A DNA stretch of 64,000 nt, taken from OLB11 sp041392835. Lineage in GTDB: Bacteria > Bacteroidota > Bacteroidia > Chitinophagales > Chitinophagaceae. The DNA is taken from NCBI GenBank assembly GCA_041392835.1, contig JAWKLF010000004.1, positions 1 to 64,000 on the forward strand. Direction: 5' to 3'. The position numbers and the translations under genes were made by a program. Position 1 is the first letter of the stretch. The number at the start of each line of letters is the position of its first letter. The notes below the pieces were generated by a model that was given only the letters and a program-made list of their open reading frames with translations, was not told the origin of the DNA and ran no database searches. This document shows, piece after piece, positions 31,868 to 41,074 of the stretch.

Positions 31868-32515
31868 ATGGATATTGCCATAAGTGCTGCAACTGATTTT
31901 GAATTGACCTTTCTTAAAAAGGGTTTAATAAATAGCCATCATAACATAAGATTTCATGTTAGTGGTGTTGGGCTTTTAGCGGCCACATATGCTATCACAG
32001 AATTATGCCACACAACACCTGACTTAATTATACAAACTGGCTTAGCTGGCACTTACAGGGCAGATTTGAATCTTGGTGAGTGTGTAATTGTAGAACAAGA
32101 AATATTGGGCGACACAGGAGCAGAGCATTTTGATGAGCATATTGACTTATTTGACATGGAATTGTTGTCAAAAAACAATTTTCCTTTTCAGGATAAAAAA
32201 TTAAACAATCCTTATTTACAATCTGAATTTAAACTCCCCGAAAAACATATAATAGGCTGTACAGTTTGTAATTCATCAGGAAATGAAACAACAGCCTATA
32301 AAAGAAAAACTAAATTTAATGCCGATATAGAATCTATGGAGGGTGCTGCCCTACATTATACTTGTCTTATCAAACAGATTCCTTTTGTACAATTTAGAGG
32401 TATTTCTAATATAGCTGGGCAACGCGATAAGTCGTTTTGGAAAATTAGTGAAGCAATGTATGCTTTTACAGATAGTATTTGTAGATTCGTTTCAAATATA
32501 AAAACTTTACAATGA
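31868..32515 (+). CDS. mqnB: Futalosine hydrolase
   Basis: This nucleoside-phosphorylase-fold protein (215 residues from ATG 31868; a GTG at 31853 would add five) splits futalosine to dehypoxanthine futalosine in the alternative menaquinone pathway. Motifs are VSGVGLLAATYAITEL, LIIQTGLAGTYRADLNLGE, IESMEGAALHYTCL (the catalytic ESMEGAA segment) and FRGISNIAGQRD. It overlaps mqnD by 4 bp (ATGA), which fixes the pathway context. Confidence 0.93.
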   Translation: MDIAISAATDFELTFLKKGLINSHHNIRFHVSGVGLLAATYAITELCHTTPDLIIQTGLAGTYRADLNLGECVIVEQEILGDTGAEHFDEHIDLFDMELLSKNNFPFQDKKLNNPYLQSEFKLPEKHIIGCTVCNSSGNETTAYKRKTKFNADIESMEGAALHYTCLIKQIPFVQFRGISNIAGQRDKSFWKISEAMYAFTDSICRFVSNIKTLQ

Positions 32516-33324
32516 TTATTAAAATTGGAATTTCTCCGTGTCCAAACGACACGTATATTTTCGACGCTATTTATCATAGACACATCAAAGACAACAATTA
32601 TGATTTTGAATTTATTTTTGAAGATGTAGAAACTTTAAACAAAATGGCTTTGAATGCTGAGCTGGACATGGTAAAAATTAGTATTGCAAACTACCATCAA
32701 ATAGCAAAAAGCTATCAACTGATGAAAACTGGTAATGCTTTAGGTACTGATGTGGGTCCTCTAATAATTGCAAAAGAAGCATTTCCAACTACAGAACTTG
32801 CACATAAAAAAATAGCTGTACCAGGGCTTCATACTACAGCTTATTTTTTATTAAAAAACGCTTTTCCCGAAGTACGTGATATAAAAGAATATCCATTTCA
32901 CGAAATAGAACAAGCTATACTTAATACGGAGGTTGACTGTGGGGTTATCATCCACGAAAATAGATTTACCTACGAAAAAAAGGGCTTGGTAAAAATTGAA
33001 GATTTGGGCGAACTATGGGGTCGAAAATACGACTTGCCTGTACCCTTAGGTGGTATAGCCATTAAGCGTAGTTTTTCCAAATTGGACATACTTAAAATCA
33101 ACGAAATGATTAAAAAGGCTATATTTCATTCTAATACTCGTTTCCCAAATATTAGCCCCTTTGTCCGAAACCATGCTCAAGATATGCAAGATGAAGTCAT
33201 TCATCAACATATTAACCTATATGTAAATAAACATACTATGGATTTGAAAGCCAAAGGCAAACAGGCTATAGAAACAATGATTAATGAATCAAGCCCTATT
33301 CCTATAGAAGCAATTTTTGGATAA
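32512..33324 (+). CDS. mqnD: 1,4-dihydroxy-6-naphthoate synthase
   Basis: This 270-residue periplasmic-binding-protein-like enzyme acts late in the futalosine route to menaquinone, forming 1,4-dihydroxy-6-naphthoate. Signature KIGISPCPNDTYIFDA at the N-terminus, then MVKISIANYH, TDVGPLIIAK and VDCGVIIHENRFTYE. It is translationally coupled to mqnB. The GNAT gene follows 5 bp later. mqnA, mqnC and mqnE are not in this window. Confidence 0.95.
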   Translation: MIIKIGISPCPNDTYIFDAIYHRHIKDNNYDFEFIFEDVETLNKMALNAELDMVKISIANYHQIAKSYQLMKTGNALGTDVGPLIIAKEAFPTTELAHKKIAVPGLHTTAYFLLKNAFPEVRDIKEYPFHEIEQAILNTEVDCGVIIHENRFTYEKKGLVKIEDLGELWGRKYDLPVPLGGIAIKRSFSKLDILKINEMIKKAIFHSNTRFPNISPFVRNHAQDMQDEVIHQHINLYVNKHTMDLKAKGKQAIETMINESSPIPIEAIFG

Positions 33325-33329
33325 AACAT

Positions 33330-33776
33330 ATGCTACATTTTAAAATAAAATCTTTTGATGAATTGTCTGCAAAAGTTCTCTACGAGCTTCTTCAACTTCG
33401 AGAAGAGGTATTTGTAATAGAGCAAAACTGTATCTATCAAGATATGGATAATAAAGATTATAAAAGTGTGCACGTAATGGGCTTTCTAAACAATAACTTA
33501 GTAGCTTATTGTAGAATAGTGCCTCAAGGTATCAGTTATATTGACTATCCAAGTATTGGTCGTGTAGTAACTTCGCCAGCAGTTAGAGGGCAAGAAATAG
33601 GCAAAAAACTAATGCAATGTGCAATAGAAGAAACTATAAAACTGTATAATAAATCAATAAAAATTAGTGCTCAAGCACATTTACAAAAATTCTATCAATC
33701 TTTTGGCTTTCAAACCGTTTCGGAAGAATATCTGGAAGATGATATACCACATGTAGCGATGGTACTATCTATCTAA
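33330..33776 (+). CDS. GNAT N-acetyltransferase, ElaA-like
   Basis: This 148-residue protein has YELLQLREEVFVIEQNCIYQDMD split across residues 18-40, the ElaA hallmark, and a Gly-rich acetyl-CoA loop VTSPAVRGQEIGKKLM. FYQSFGFQTVSEEYLEDDIPH ends the fold. The substrate is unknown. It lies 5 bp after mqnD, probably in the same transcript. Its stop overlaps the stop of the convergent ABC permease gene (CTAA). Confidence 0.85.
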   Translation: MLHFKIKSFDELSAKVLYELLQLREEVFVIEQNCIYQDMDNKDYKSVHVMGFLNNNLVAYCRIVPQGISYIDYPSIGRVVTSPAVRGQEIGKKLMQCAIEETIKLYNKSIKISAQAHLQKFYQSFGFQTVSEEYLEDDIPHVAMVLSI

Positions 33777-35059
33777 GTATGTTCGTTTTGGGAAATAAAC
33801 ACTTTTCCAATTATTAGAAACAGTACACCCGTTATAGTCAAAATGATAATTGGCATTATCCACTCAAAATTAGTTTGGGTGCGTAATAATAAATGATTGA
33901 CAGCTTCCAAGCTCCATCTTAATGGTGAAATAACAGAAATGGTTTTTAAACTTTCTGGCAAAACTTCCAAAGGAACCCATATGCCACCTAAAGCAGACAA
34001 AATAACTACAGAAATAGCAGCTACTGGCAAAGCCTGAGATGTAGTTCTAAATAAACTACCCAAAAAGACACCATAGGCCGAAGCGCAAAACGCAATAACT
34101 AATACTACTATAAAAAGGGCTAATGGATGCGCACCCCAAGATAAAGAAGGTAATCCTAAAACTGGCATTAGATATTTTCCCAATATCATCATAAAATAAA
34201 ATTGCACTAAGCCAAAAAACATATAGGCTACCATTTTACCTATGAGTATATGAGCAAAGCTACCTGGTATTAATTTTAATCTTGTCCAACTACCTGAATT
34301 TCTTTCACTTATCATCTTTTCCGAAATGGTTACTACAATAAAAAACATGCCAAAAATAGCCCAAGCTGGAACATTATGTTGTACCGAATTTTTGTTTATA
34401 TGAGCTTGTTTACTTGAATAATTTCGCTCTGAAACTTTTATAGATTGAAATAAATCTTGGATATTGGTATTGGATTTTTCGGTATTGGATTTTCCTAAGG
34501 CCGCAATTCGTTCTAATACAATTTGAGATTGAATTTTGGTAGCCATTCTCTCTACCATATTCTGCATAGCCAATTTAAAGGCGGGTTTGCTTACAGGGTC
34601 AAAAAGAAGCTGAATTCGTAAAGAGTCTCGCTGCTGTCTGTGTGGTAAACTTCCCAATATGCCAACTTGTTTGCCTATTTCGTTAGCTAACAAATTAGAG
34701 CTATTGACCAGTTCATTACTAATCCCCTTGGGCAAATAAATTCCAAAATGAAAGTATCCCTTTTGTATTTGCTGTTCGGCTTCGGCTAAAGAGTTAGCGT
34801 TAAAATGATTATTTTTATTAATAATAAATTGATTGGAATGCTCTAATGCTTTTAAAATTGAATCACTTAATCGTCCTTGATCTTGGTTGATAATAACAAC
34901 TTGGTATTGTACATGCTGAAAATCTTTAAAAGGGCCGTCTTGTACTAATGCCATGATAATAGTTAGTAAAGCTGGCATAAGAAATAGAATTAATAAGCCT
35001 CCTAAATCTCTCTGATTGAGTTTCCATTCTTTAAAAATTGTAGCTACTATTCTTTTCAT
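33773..35059 (-). CDS. ABC-2 type transporter permease
   Basis: This 428-residue protein has an N-terminal membrane helix (about 20-42), a large extracytoplasmic domain (about 50-240), and five or six further helices (ISEKMISERNSGSWTRLKLIPGS before the second, as in ABC2_membrane_3). Such permeases export drugs, lipids or polymers; the substrate is unknown. It follows the ATPase gene by 3 bp, so the pair forms one exporter. Confidence 0.85.
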   Translation of the reverse strand: MKRIVATIFKEWKLNQRDLGGLLILFLMPALLTIIMALVQDGPFKDFQHVQYQVVIINQDQGRLSDSILKALEHSNQFIINKNNHFNANSLAEAEQQIQKGYFHFGIYLPKGISNELVNSSNLLANEIGKQVGILGSLPHRQQRDSLRIQLLFDPVSKPAFKLAMQNMVERMATKIQSQIVLERIAALGKSNTEKSNTNIQDLFQSIKVSERNYSSKQAHINKNSVQHNVPAWAIFGMFFIVVTISEKMISERNSGSWTRLKLIPGSFAHILIGKMVAYMFFGLVQFYFMMILGKYLMPVLGLPSLSWGAHPLALFIVVLVIAFCASAYGVFLGSLFRTTSQALPVAAISVVILSALGGIWVPLEVLPESLKTISVISPLRWSLEAVNHLLLRTQTNFEWIMPIIILTITGVLFLIIGKVFISQNEHT

Positions 35060-35062
35060 AAA

Positions 35063-35800
35063 TTAATGATCTCGTAGTGAATTTCCTGTTAGTTTAAGAA
35101 AAAGCTGCTGCAAATTTTCGCAAGCGTGCATAGTACATATTTCTTTTGGGTTGCCTTGTATTATTTTTTTACCTAAATCTATAATTAATACTTCATCGCA
35201 AATTCGTTCTGCTTCTTCTAATAAATGAGAAGTATAAATTATAGAATGTCCTGCTTTGTTATAGGATAATAAAAAATCAATAATCATATTTCTTGAATGT
35301 ACATCTACGCCTGCTGTAGGTTCATCCAAGATTAGTAATTGTGGATTATGCAAAAGCGAAGCAATAATATTAGCTCTACGCATCATGCCGCCAGAATAAT
35401 GTTTTATTAATTTATTTTGATGCTCCTGTAGCCCAAAGATGCTTAAATAATGGTCAATACTTTGTTTTAATGCTGTTTGTTCAAGCTGATAGAGCTTTCC
35501 AAAGTATATAAGGTTTTCGTAACAGGTTAAAGTAGGAAAAAGAGCAAATTGTTGCGGCACTATGCCTATTAGCGATAGTATATCTTTCTTATTTTTTGCT
35601 AAATCATAACCCATCACTTTGACTTCGCCTGTATATTGCTCTATCAAACCACTTATAATAGAAATTGTTGTTGTTTTTCCGGCTCCATTAGGACCCAACA
35701 AGCCAAATATTTTACCTTTGGATATAGAAAAGCTTAAATGGTCAATAGATGGCACTATAGCTTTTGAATATTTTTTATTTAAATCCTGAATGGCTAACAT
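35063..35800 (-). CDS. ABC transporter ATP-binding protein
   Basis: From Met at 35800 (MLAIQDLNKKYSK) the protein is 245 residues. A start at 35833 is possible but would overlap surE by 20 bp and add a non-conserved extension. Walker A GLLGPNGAGKTTT, Q-loop GIVPQQFALFP, signature YSGGMMRRANIIASLL, Walker B LLILDEPTAGVD and the H-loop Ser-His in YTSHLLEEAERICDEV are all present. It drives the ABC-2 permease encoded next. Confidence 0.9.
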   Translation of the reverse strand: MLAIQDLNKKYSKAIVPSIDHLSFSISKGKIFGLLGPNGAGKTTTISIISGLIEQYTGEVKVMGYDLAKNKKDILSLIGIVPQQFALFPTLTCYENLIYFGKLYQLEQTALKQSIDHYLSIFGLQEHQNKLIKHYSGGMMRRANIIASLLHNPQLLILDEPTAGVDVHSRNMIIDFLLSYNKAGHSIIYTSHLLEEAERICDEVLIIDLGKKIIQGNPKEICTMHACENLQQLFLKLTGNSLRDH

Positions 35801-35813
35801 ATTGGGCAAAAAA

Positions 35814-36611
35814 TTAAATCGATTGTAAGTCATTTAAAATACGATAATCTGTCAAATCGTATTGTACAGGCACTACTGATGCATATTTGTTGTCCAAAGC
35901 CCATACATCGGTGTCCTTGCCTTTATCTTTATTTAAAAATTCGCCCGTAAGCCAATAATATTTTTTACCATGCGGATCTTTTCTTTCTATAAAGTTTTCG
36001 TCCCATTTTGCATTGGCTTGCCTACAAAACTTGATGCCTTTAAATTCTTTTTTAGAGACCTTAGGAATATTTACATTATAAAGCGCTTTTTGAGGTATAG
36101 ATTTTGTAAAAAATAGTTCTAACATAGTTCTTACAACACTTTTGGCTAATTCAAAATCGGCTTCAAAACTATAATCTAAATACGAAAAGCCAAATGCGGG
36201 AATACTTTCTATAGAAGCCTCCATCGCGGCACTCATAGTGCCAGAATAAATAACATTGATAGAGTTATTTGCTCCATGATTAATGCCACTAAGACAAATA
36301 TCGGGTTTGCGATGCAATACTTTATCTACAGCCAATTTAACACAATCTACGGGAGTGCCACTACATTGAAACGCCTGCACATTTTCAAACATATGTACTG
36401 CATGTAAGCGCAAAGGTTTCCCAATAGTAATGGCATGCCCCATGCCAGACTGTGGAGAATCTGGTGCTACTACCACTACATCGCCAAATTCCTTGGCTAC
36501 TTCTATAAGTGCATGTATGCCTGGTGCCGTAATGCCATCATCATTAGTAATCAATATAATAGGCTTGGTAGAAAGATTTTTTTTCTTTGTTTTATTGGTA
36601 TTTTTAGACAT
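35814..36611 (-). CDS. surE: 5'/3'-nucleotidase SurE
   Basis: This 265-residue metal-dependent nucleotidase has ILITNDDGITAPGI (the catalytic NDD pair), VVVVAPDSPQSGMGHAIT, QCSGTPVDCVKLA and LSGINHGANNSINVIYSGTMSAAMEA. SurE releases phosphate from nucleoside monophosphates and is linked to stationary-phase survival. A lysine-rich N-terminal tail of about 15 residues precedes the fold. The exporter genes follow on the same strand. Confidence 0.95.
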   Translation of the reverse strand: MSKNTNKTKKKNLSTKPIILITNDDGITAPGIHALIEVAKEFGDVVVVAPDSPQSGMGHAITIGKPLRLHAVHMFENVQAFQCSGTPVDCVKLAVDKVLHRKPDICLSGINHGANNSINVIYSGTMSAAMEASIESIPAFGFSYLDYSFEADFELAKSVVRTMLELFFTKSIPQKALYNVNIPKVSKKEFKGIKFCRQANAKWDENFIERKDPHGKKYYWLTGEFLNKDKGKDTDVWALDNKYASVVPVQYDLTDYRILNDLQSI

Positions 36612-36770
36612 AGCCTTGCAAAACTACTTTTTAAAAAATGATTTTTCATTAAAATGGGTCTATCTATCATGATGAATAGTCCTTTTTTCTAACTCTAATG
36701 ACCTTTTGGCAATTTATCCACATTTTATTTCATAACAATTATATAGTATCCTGCTATTAATAAATCCATT

Positions 36771-36778
36771 TACCTTTG
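36771..36778 (+). promoter_or_regulatory. -7 box for the TonB receptor operon
   Basis: TACCTTTG matches TAnnTTTG, 16 bp before the ATG at 36795, so the 5' leader would be very short. Confidence 0.45.
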
Positions 36779-36794
36779 ATAGCTGAAATTTCAT

Positions 36795-39569
36795 ATGAAT
36801 AAAATTTATACGTTCCTCACCATTATTGCTTGCACACTATTAGGCTTTACTAGTACTGCTCAAAGCTCATTATTGAAAGGTAAAATAGTACATGAAGACA
36901 CTATGCTACCCTATGCCGATGTACAAGTGACTATTCCATCATTAAAAACATTTGCTATCACCAACGGTGATGGTGAATATACCTTTAGTAATATTCCTAC
37001 AGGTTCCTACGAAATCATCTTATCTGCAGATGGCATAACCGAAAAAAAGGTAAACATTCAGGTTAATGAAAGCCTTACACAGTTGGAAGATATAGTTTTA
37101 GAAAGTAGCAATAAAAACCAAAATAATTTTACCATAGAAAACTCTGGAGCAAGCTTACAAGATGGCACTTCGGACGATAATAATACTGAAAATACCTCTG
37201 GTCAAAATATAGCTAGCGTACTCAATGCAGCAAGAGACCCTTATTTGTCTGCAGCTACATTTGGTTGGGGTCAATATTTTTATAAAATACGTGGCTACGA
37301 AAATGATAATAGCTATATGTATTTGAATGGAGTTCCCATGAATGATTTGGAAGAAGGCGGAATCTTCTATAATAGTTTTAGCGGATTAAACGATGTATTT
37401 AGAGGGCGAAGTGTTAGTTTGGGCTTAGCCCCTATTGATAATACATTTGGCGCTTTAGGGCTCAATACCAATTTAGATGCCACAGCATCTAATCAAAGAA
37501 AAGGCACAAGACTTACTTATACACTTACTAATCGTTCATACCGAAACAGATTAATGCTGACACACAATTCTGGATTGATGAAAAGTGGTTGGGCCTATTC
37601 TTTTTCAGTTTCAAAAAGATGGGCTAATGAAGGACAAATAAAAGGTACTTACTATAATGCCTATGGCTACTTTGCAGCTGTAGAAAAAAGATTTAAAAAA
37701 CATGGATTTAATATTAGCCTAATAGGTGCTCCAGTAGAACGTGGTAAAAATGGACCTGCTACAGATGAAACTTTTGACTTAGCTGGCACACATTACTACA
37801 ATCCGTATTGGGGATATCAGGATGGAAAAATTAGAAATTCGAGAGTTTTAAAAAGCCATTCACCATTAGTTATTTTAACACACGATGCACGTTTAAACGA
37901 AAACACACAAATAACTACAGCTATCTCATATCAAGCTGGCGAAACATCTACTTCTACATTGGATTGGTATAATGCTGCTGACCCAAGACCCGATTACTAT
38001 AGATATTTGCCAAGCTACCAAGACTCTATTGATTTGACAAATAGTGTAGCTAATCAAATAAAAAATGACCCTGAAAAATATTTACAAGTAAATTGGGATG
38101 GTTTATACGAAGCAAACTATTTAAATAAAAAGGCTGGCTATAACCGTTCTGTATATATTCTTGGAGCTGATGTAGAAAAAAGTAAAAAACTAAATGCTGC
38201 AGTGAATTTACAAAGCATCGTTACAGACCACATTACTGTACATTCAGGCATAAGCTATCAAACACAAAACAACCATGATTTTAGACGCGTAGAAGACCTT
38301 TTAGGAGGAGATTATTGGGTCAATATTAACCAATTTGCAGAAGATGGTATACAAGGAGTAACTGTATCTACAAAGTTGAACGAAGATGAAAGCGATTTGA
38401 CTCGAAAAGTAGGCGACACCTATGGCTATGACTACAATATACACTTCAATAAAGCGGCTTGGTATGCACAAGGAGTATTTGTTTACAACAAATTTGATTT
38501 TTTCCTTGGTGGCGAATTGGGTTATACAAACTTTTATAGAACAGGCAATTATCGTCATGGATTATATCAAAATGATTCCAAAGGTAACTCAGATGCTACA
38601 ACCTTTTTTACTTATAAAACAAAAGGAGGCATTACTTATAAATTGAATGGCAGGAATTATATTTATGCAAATGGTAGCATCGGCACAAGAGCACCTTATA
38701 TAGATAATATTTTTATATCGCCTCGAACTCGAAATACGATGGTTGAAAATCCAAGAGTAGAAAAAATTAGTAGTGGTGAGCTTGGTTATTTATTACGTTC
38801 TCCATTTATCAAAGGCAGATTAACGTTTTTTGCTACCGAAGTAAAAAATGCTGTTGATATCAAACGTTTTTACAACGATTTTGGAGCTTCTTTCTCAAAT
38901 TATGTTATTCAAAACATCAATAAAAGATATACGGGCTTGGAAGCTGGTTTAGAGATAAAAATGTCTCCAAGTTTAACATTAAATCTTGCTGGAGCACTTA
39001 CGCAAGCTTTTTATACATCCAGAGCTACTGCTAGAACATTTAACGATAATGATGCAGCTATAGGTTCTACAACTGCTAGCGATAAAGTAGATACCTTGTA
39101 TATCAAAAACTACTATGTACCTTCTGGTCCTCAGACAGCCTTTCAAACTGCACTCAATTATCGTTCTAAACGATTTTGGTTTGCCTCTATAACGTTTAAT
39201 TACTTAGCCAATAATTGGATAGATTTTGCACCAGCCAGAAGGACTACAGAAGGCGTAGATTTACTTGCCTACGATTCCAAAGAATGGCATGATGTGATTG
39301 ATCAACAAAAACTTCCATCTTTTTATACTATAGACTTATTTGGAGGCAAATCATTTAAAGTAGATAAATACATAAAAAAAGCTGGCTATAACACGTATTT
39401 TAATATACAACTTGGTATTACTAATTTGCTCAATAATCAAAACATAAAATTATATGGATTTGAAAATCTACGTGTAGGTTCAGCTACTTCGCAACCCGAT
39501 TGGTTTGTTCCCAAATCGGCCTACGCACTTGGTATTCAATATTTCATCAACATGAATTTAAGATTTTAA
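36795..39569 (+). CDS. TonB-dependent receptor with carboxypeptidase-like N-terminal domain
   Basis: This 924-residue outer-membrane receptor has a signal peptide (about 1-22) and a CarboxypepD_reg-like domain (about 28-110: LKGKIVHEDTMLPYADVQV, NGDGEYTFSNIPTGSYEI). The plug domain follows (about 130-230, YFYKIRGYENDNSYMYLNG), then the beta-barrel to the terminal aromatic (YFINMNLRF). It imports a ligand with energy from TonB. The next two genes encode a DUF5689 lipoprotein and a secreted T9SS protein, 27 and 26 bp apart, so this looks like one uptake or surface locus. Confidence 0.9.
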   Translation: MNKIYTFLTIIACTLLGFTSTAQSSLLKGKIVHEDTMLPYADVQVTIPSLKTFAITNGDGEYTFSNIPTGSYEIILSADGITEKKVNIQVNESLTQLEDIVLESSNKNQNNFTIENSGASLQDGTSDDNNTENTSGQNIASVLNAARDPYLSAATFGWGQYFYKIRGYENDNSYMYLNGVPMNDLEEGGIFYNSFSGLNDVFRGRSVSLGLAPIDNTFGALGLNTNLDATASNQRKGTRLTYTLTNRSYRNRLMLTHNSGLMKSGWAYSFSVSKRWANEGQIKGTYYNAYGYFAAVEKRFKKHGFNISLIGAPVERGKNGPATDETFDLAGTHYYNPYWGYQDGKIRNSRVLKSHSPLVILTHDARLNENTQITTAISYQAGETSTSTLDWYNAADPRPDYYRYLPSYQDSIDLTNSVANQIKNDPEKYLQVNWDGLYEANYLNKKAGYNRSVYILGADVEKSKKLNAAVNLQSIVTDHITVHSGISYQTQNNHDFRRVEDLLGGDYWVNINQFAEDGIQGVTVSTKLNEDESDLTRKVGDTYGYDYNIHFNKAAWYAQGVFVYNKFDFFLGGELGYTNFYRTGNYRHGLYQNDSKGNSDATTFFTYKTKGGITYKLNGRNYIYANGSIGTRAPYIDNIFISPRTRNTMVENPRVEKISSGELGYLLRSPFIKGRLTFFATEVKNAVDIKRFYNDFGASFSNYVIQNINKRYTGLEAGLEIKMSPSLTLNLAGALTQAFYTSRATARTFNDNDAAIGSTTASDKVDTLYIKNYYVPSGPQTAFQTALNYRSKRFWFASITFNYLANNWIDFAPARRTTEGVDLLAYDSKEWHDVIDQQKLPSFYTIDLFGGKSFKVDKYIKKAGYNTYFNIQLGITNLLNNQNIKLYGFENLRVGSATSQPDWFVPKSAYALGIQYFINMNLRF

Positions 39570-39596
39570 ATAAAATAAAAATAAAAAAATAGCAAC

Positions 39597-41048
39597 ATGA
39601 AACAACTTCGCTATGCCACCCTACTTTTAAGCATCACAGTCCTTTTGGCCTCTTGTTTAAAAAAGAAATTTGATAATCCACCGGATACTACAACAATAGA
39701 TCCTAATTTACCTGTTACTCATTCAATTTGGAATTTTAAAAGCTTATACAAAGGCTCTCCATTATTGATAGAAGATGATATCACTATAGCTGGGGTTGTT
39801 GTTGCAGACGATAGAAGTGGTAATTTATACAAACAAATAATCCTTCAAGATACGTCAAGTGGGATTGCTGTTTTAATAGGTCGTTCGGGCTTATACACAG
39901 ATTACCCTATTGGAAGAAAAATATATATAAAATGTAAAGGTCTATATTTAGGCGAATACAATGGCTTTATTCAACTTGGAGCCAAACCAGACAATTCTGG
40001 AAGTTTATCCGATATTCCATCAGCATTAATAAGCCAATACTTAGTAAAAGGAAAATTTGATTTAAATCAAGTAACAGCTCGAAAAGTGAGCATCAGTGAT
40101 ATTGCTACTCAAAATCAAATTAATGTGAAGTGGATAGGCACTCTTTTAGAATTGGATAGTGTACAATTTACTGGAGCCTATGCCAATGCACCATATTCTG
40201 AACCCAATTCGGGCACTAGTATAGACCTCGAAGATTGCTCTGGCCTCTTGATGATAGTTCGCACTAGCAATTTTGCTAATTTTAGAGCTGCTAACACGCC
40301 TTTAGGTAGAGGTGGCATGAAAGCTGTTTTAACAGTATATAATTCTGATATGCAACTATTACTTCGTGATACGAATGATGTGGCTAATATGAAAGGTCAG
40401 CGTTGTGGTTTTGGTACAGGTTCTGAACCTGTATTAACAATAGCAGAAGTAAGAGACCTTTTTTCTACTGGCACTACGACACTTACTAATGTAAGAGTTA
40501 GAGGTACTGTAATTAGCGATTACGATAATGACAATGTAAGCTCAAACAGAAACATGTTTATGCAACAAGGAGATAGAGGTATTGTTATTCGATTCAAATC
40601 GTCGAGCGATAACTATGTAAGACTTGGAGATAGCATAGAAATTTTTATTGCCAATTCTACCCTTTCAGAATTTTCTGGTTTATTACAAATCGGTGATCAA
40701 GTTACTTCTTCGAGTGTGCTACGTGTAGGAAAAGGCACTGTAGTGCCTCGCTTGGCTACTCTGGCCGATATAGAAACAAATTTTGAAGCATGGGAAAGCA
40801 CCTTAGTTACTGTACAAAACGTAACAATGACACCTGCTAATCTTACTTACTATTCTGTAGGAGCAAGTTATATGCCTATAGATGATGGTAGTACCCAAGG
40901 CACATTAGACCACTATACCTCTTCCTATGCTTCATTCAAAGATGAAATAGTGCCTACAACACCAAAAACTTTAACCGGAATTTTGTTTGAAAATGGCACC
41001 GCTGCTAAAAGACATATTGCTATACGCAACTTAAACGACGTAAAATAA
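39597..41048 (+). CDS. DUF5689 surface lipoprotein
   Basis: This 483-residue protein has a lipoprotein signal (lipobox LLASC, Cys near residue 20). DUF5689 follows (about 45-260), beta-rich with ITIAGVVVADDRSGNLYKQ and ILQDTSSGIAVLIG. A second, related OB-like repeat runs about 270-480 (VRVRGTVISDYDNDNVSSN). The domain recalls OB-fold-type secreted proteins beside nucleases in Bacteroidota. It is probably the partner lipoprotein of the TonB receptor; ligand unknown. Confidence 0.85.
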   Translation: MKQLRYATLLLSITVLLASCLKKKFDNPPDTTTIDPNLPVTHSIWNFKSLYKGSPLLIEDDITIAGVVVADDRSGNLYKQIILQDTSSGIAVLIGRSGLYTDYPIGRKIYIKCKGLYLGEYNGFIQLGAKPDNSGSLSDIPSALISQYLVKGKFDLNQVTARKVSISDIATQNQINVKWIGTLLELDSVQFTGAYANAPYSEPNSGTSIDLEDCSGLLMIVRTSNFANFRAANTPLGRGGMKAVLTVYNSDMQLLLRDTNDVANMKGQRCGFGTGSEPVLTIAEVRDLFSTGTTTLTNVRVRGTVISDYDNDNVSSNRNMFMQQGDRGIVIRFKSSSDNYVRLGDSIEIFIANSTLSEFSGLLQIGDQVTSSSVLRVGKGTVVPRLATLADIETNFEAWESTLVTVQNVTMTPANLTYYSVGASYMPIDDGSTQGTLDHYTSSYASFKDEIVPTTPKTLTGILFENGTAAKRHIAIRNLNDVK

Positions 41049-41074
41049 AATGTAAACAATTTAAAATAATAAAC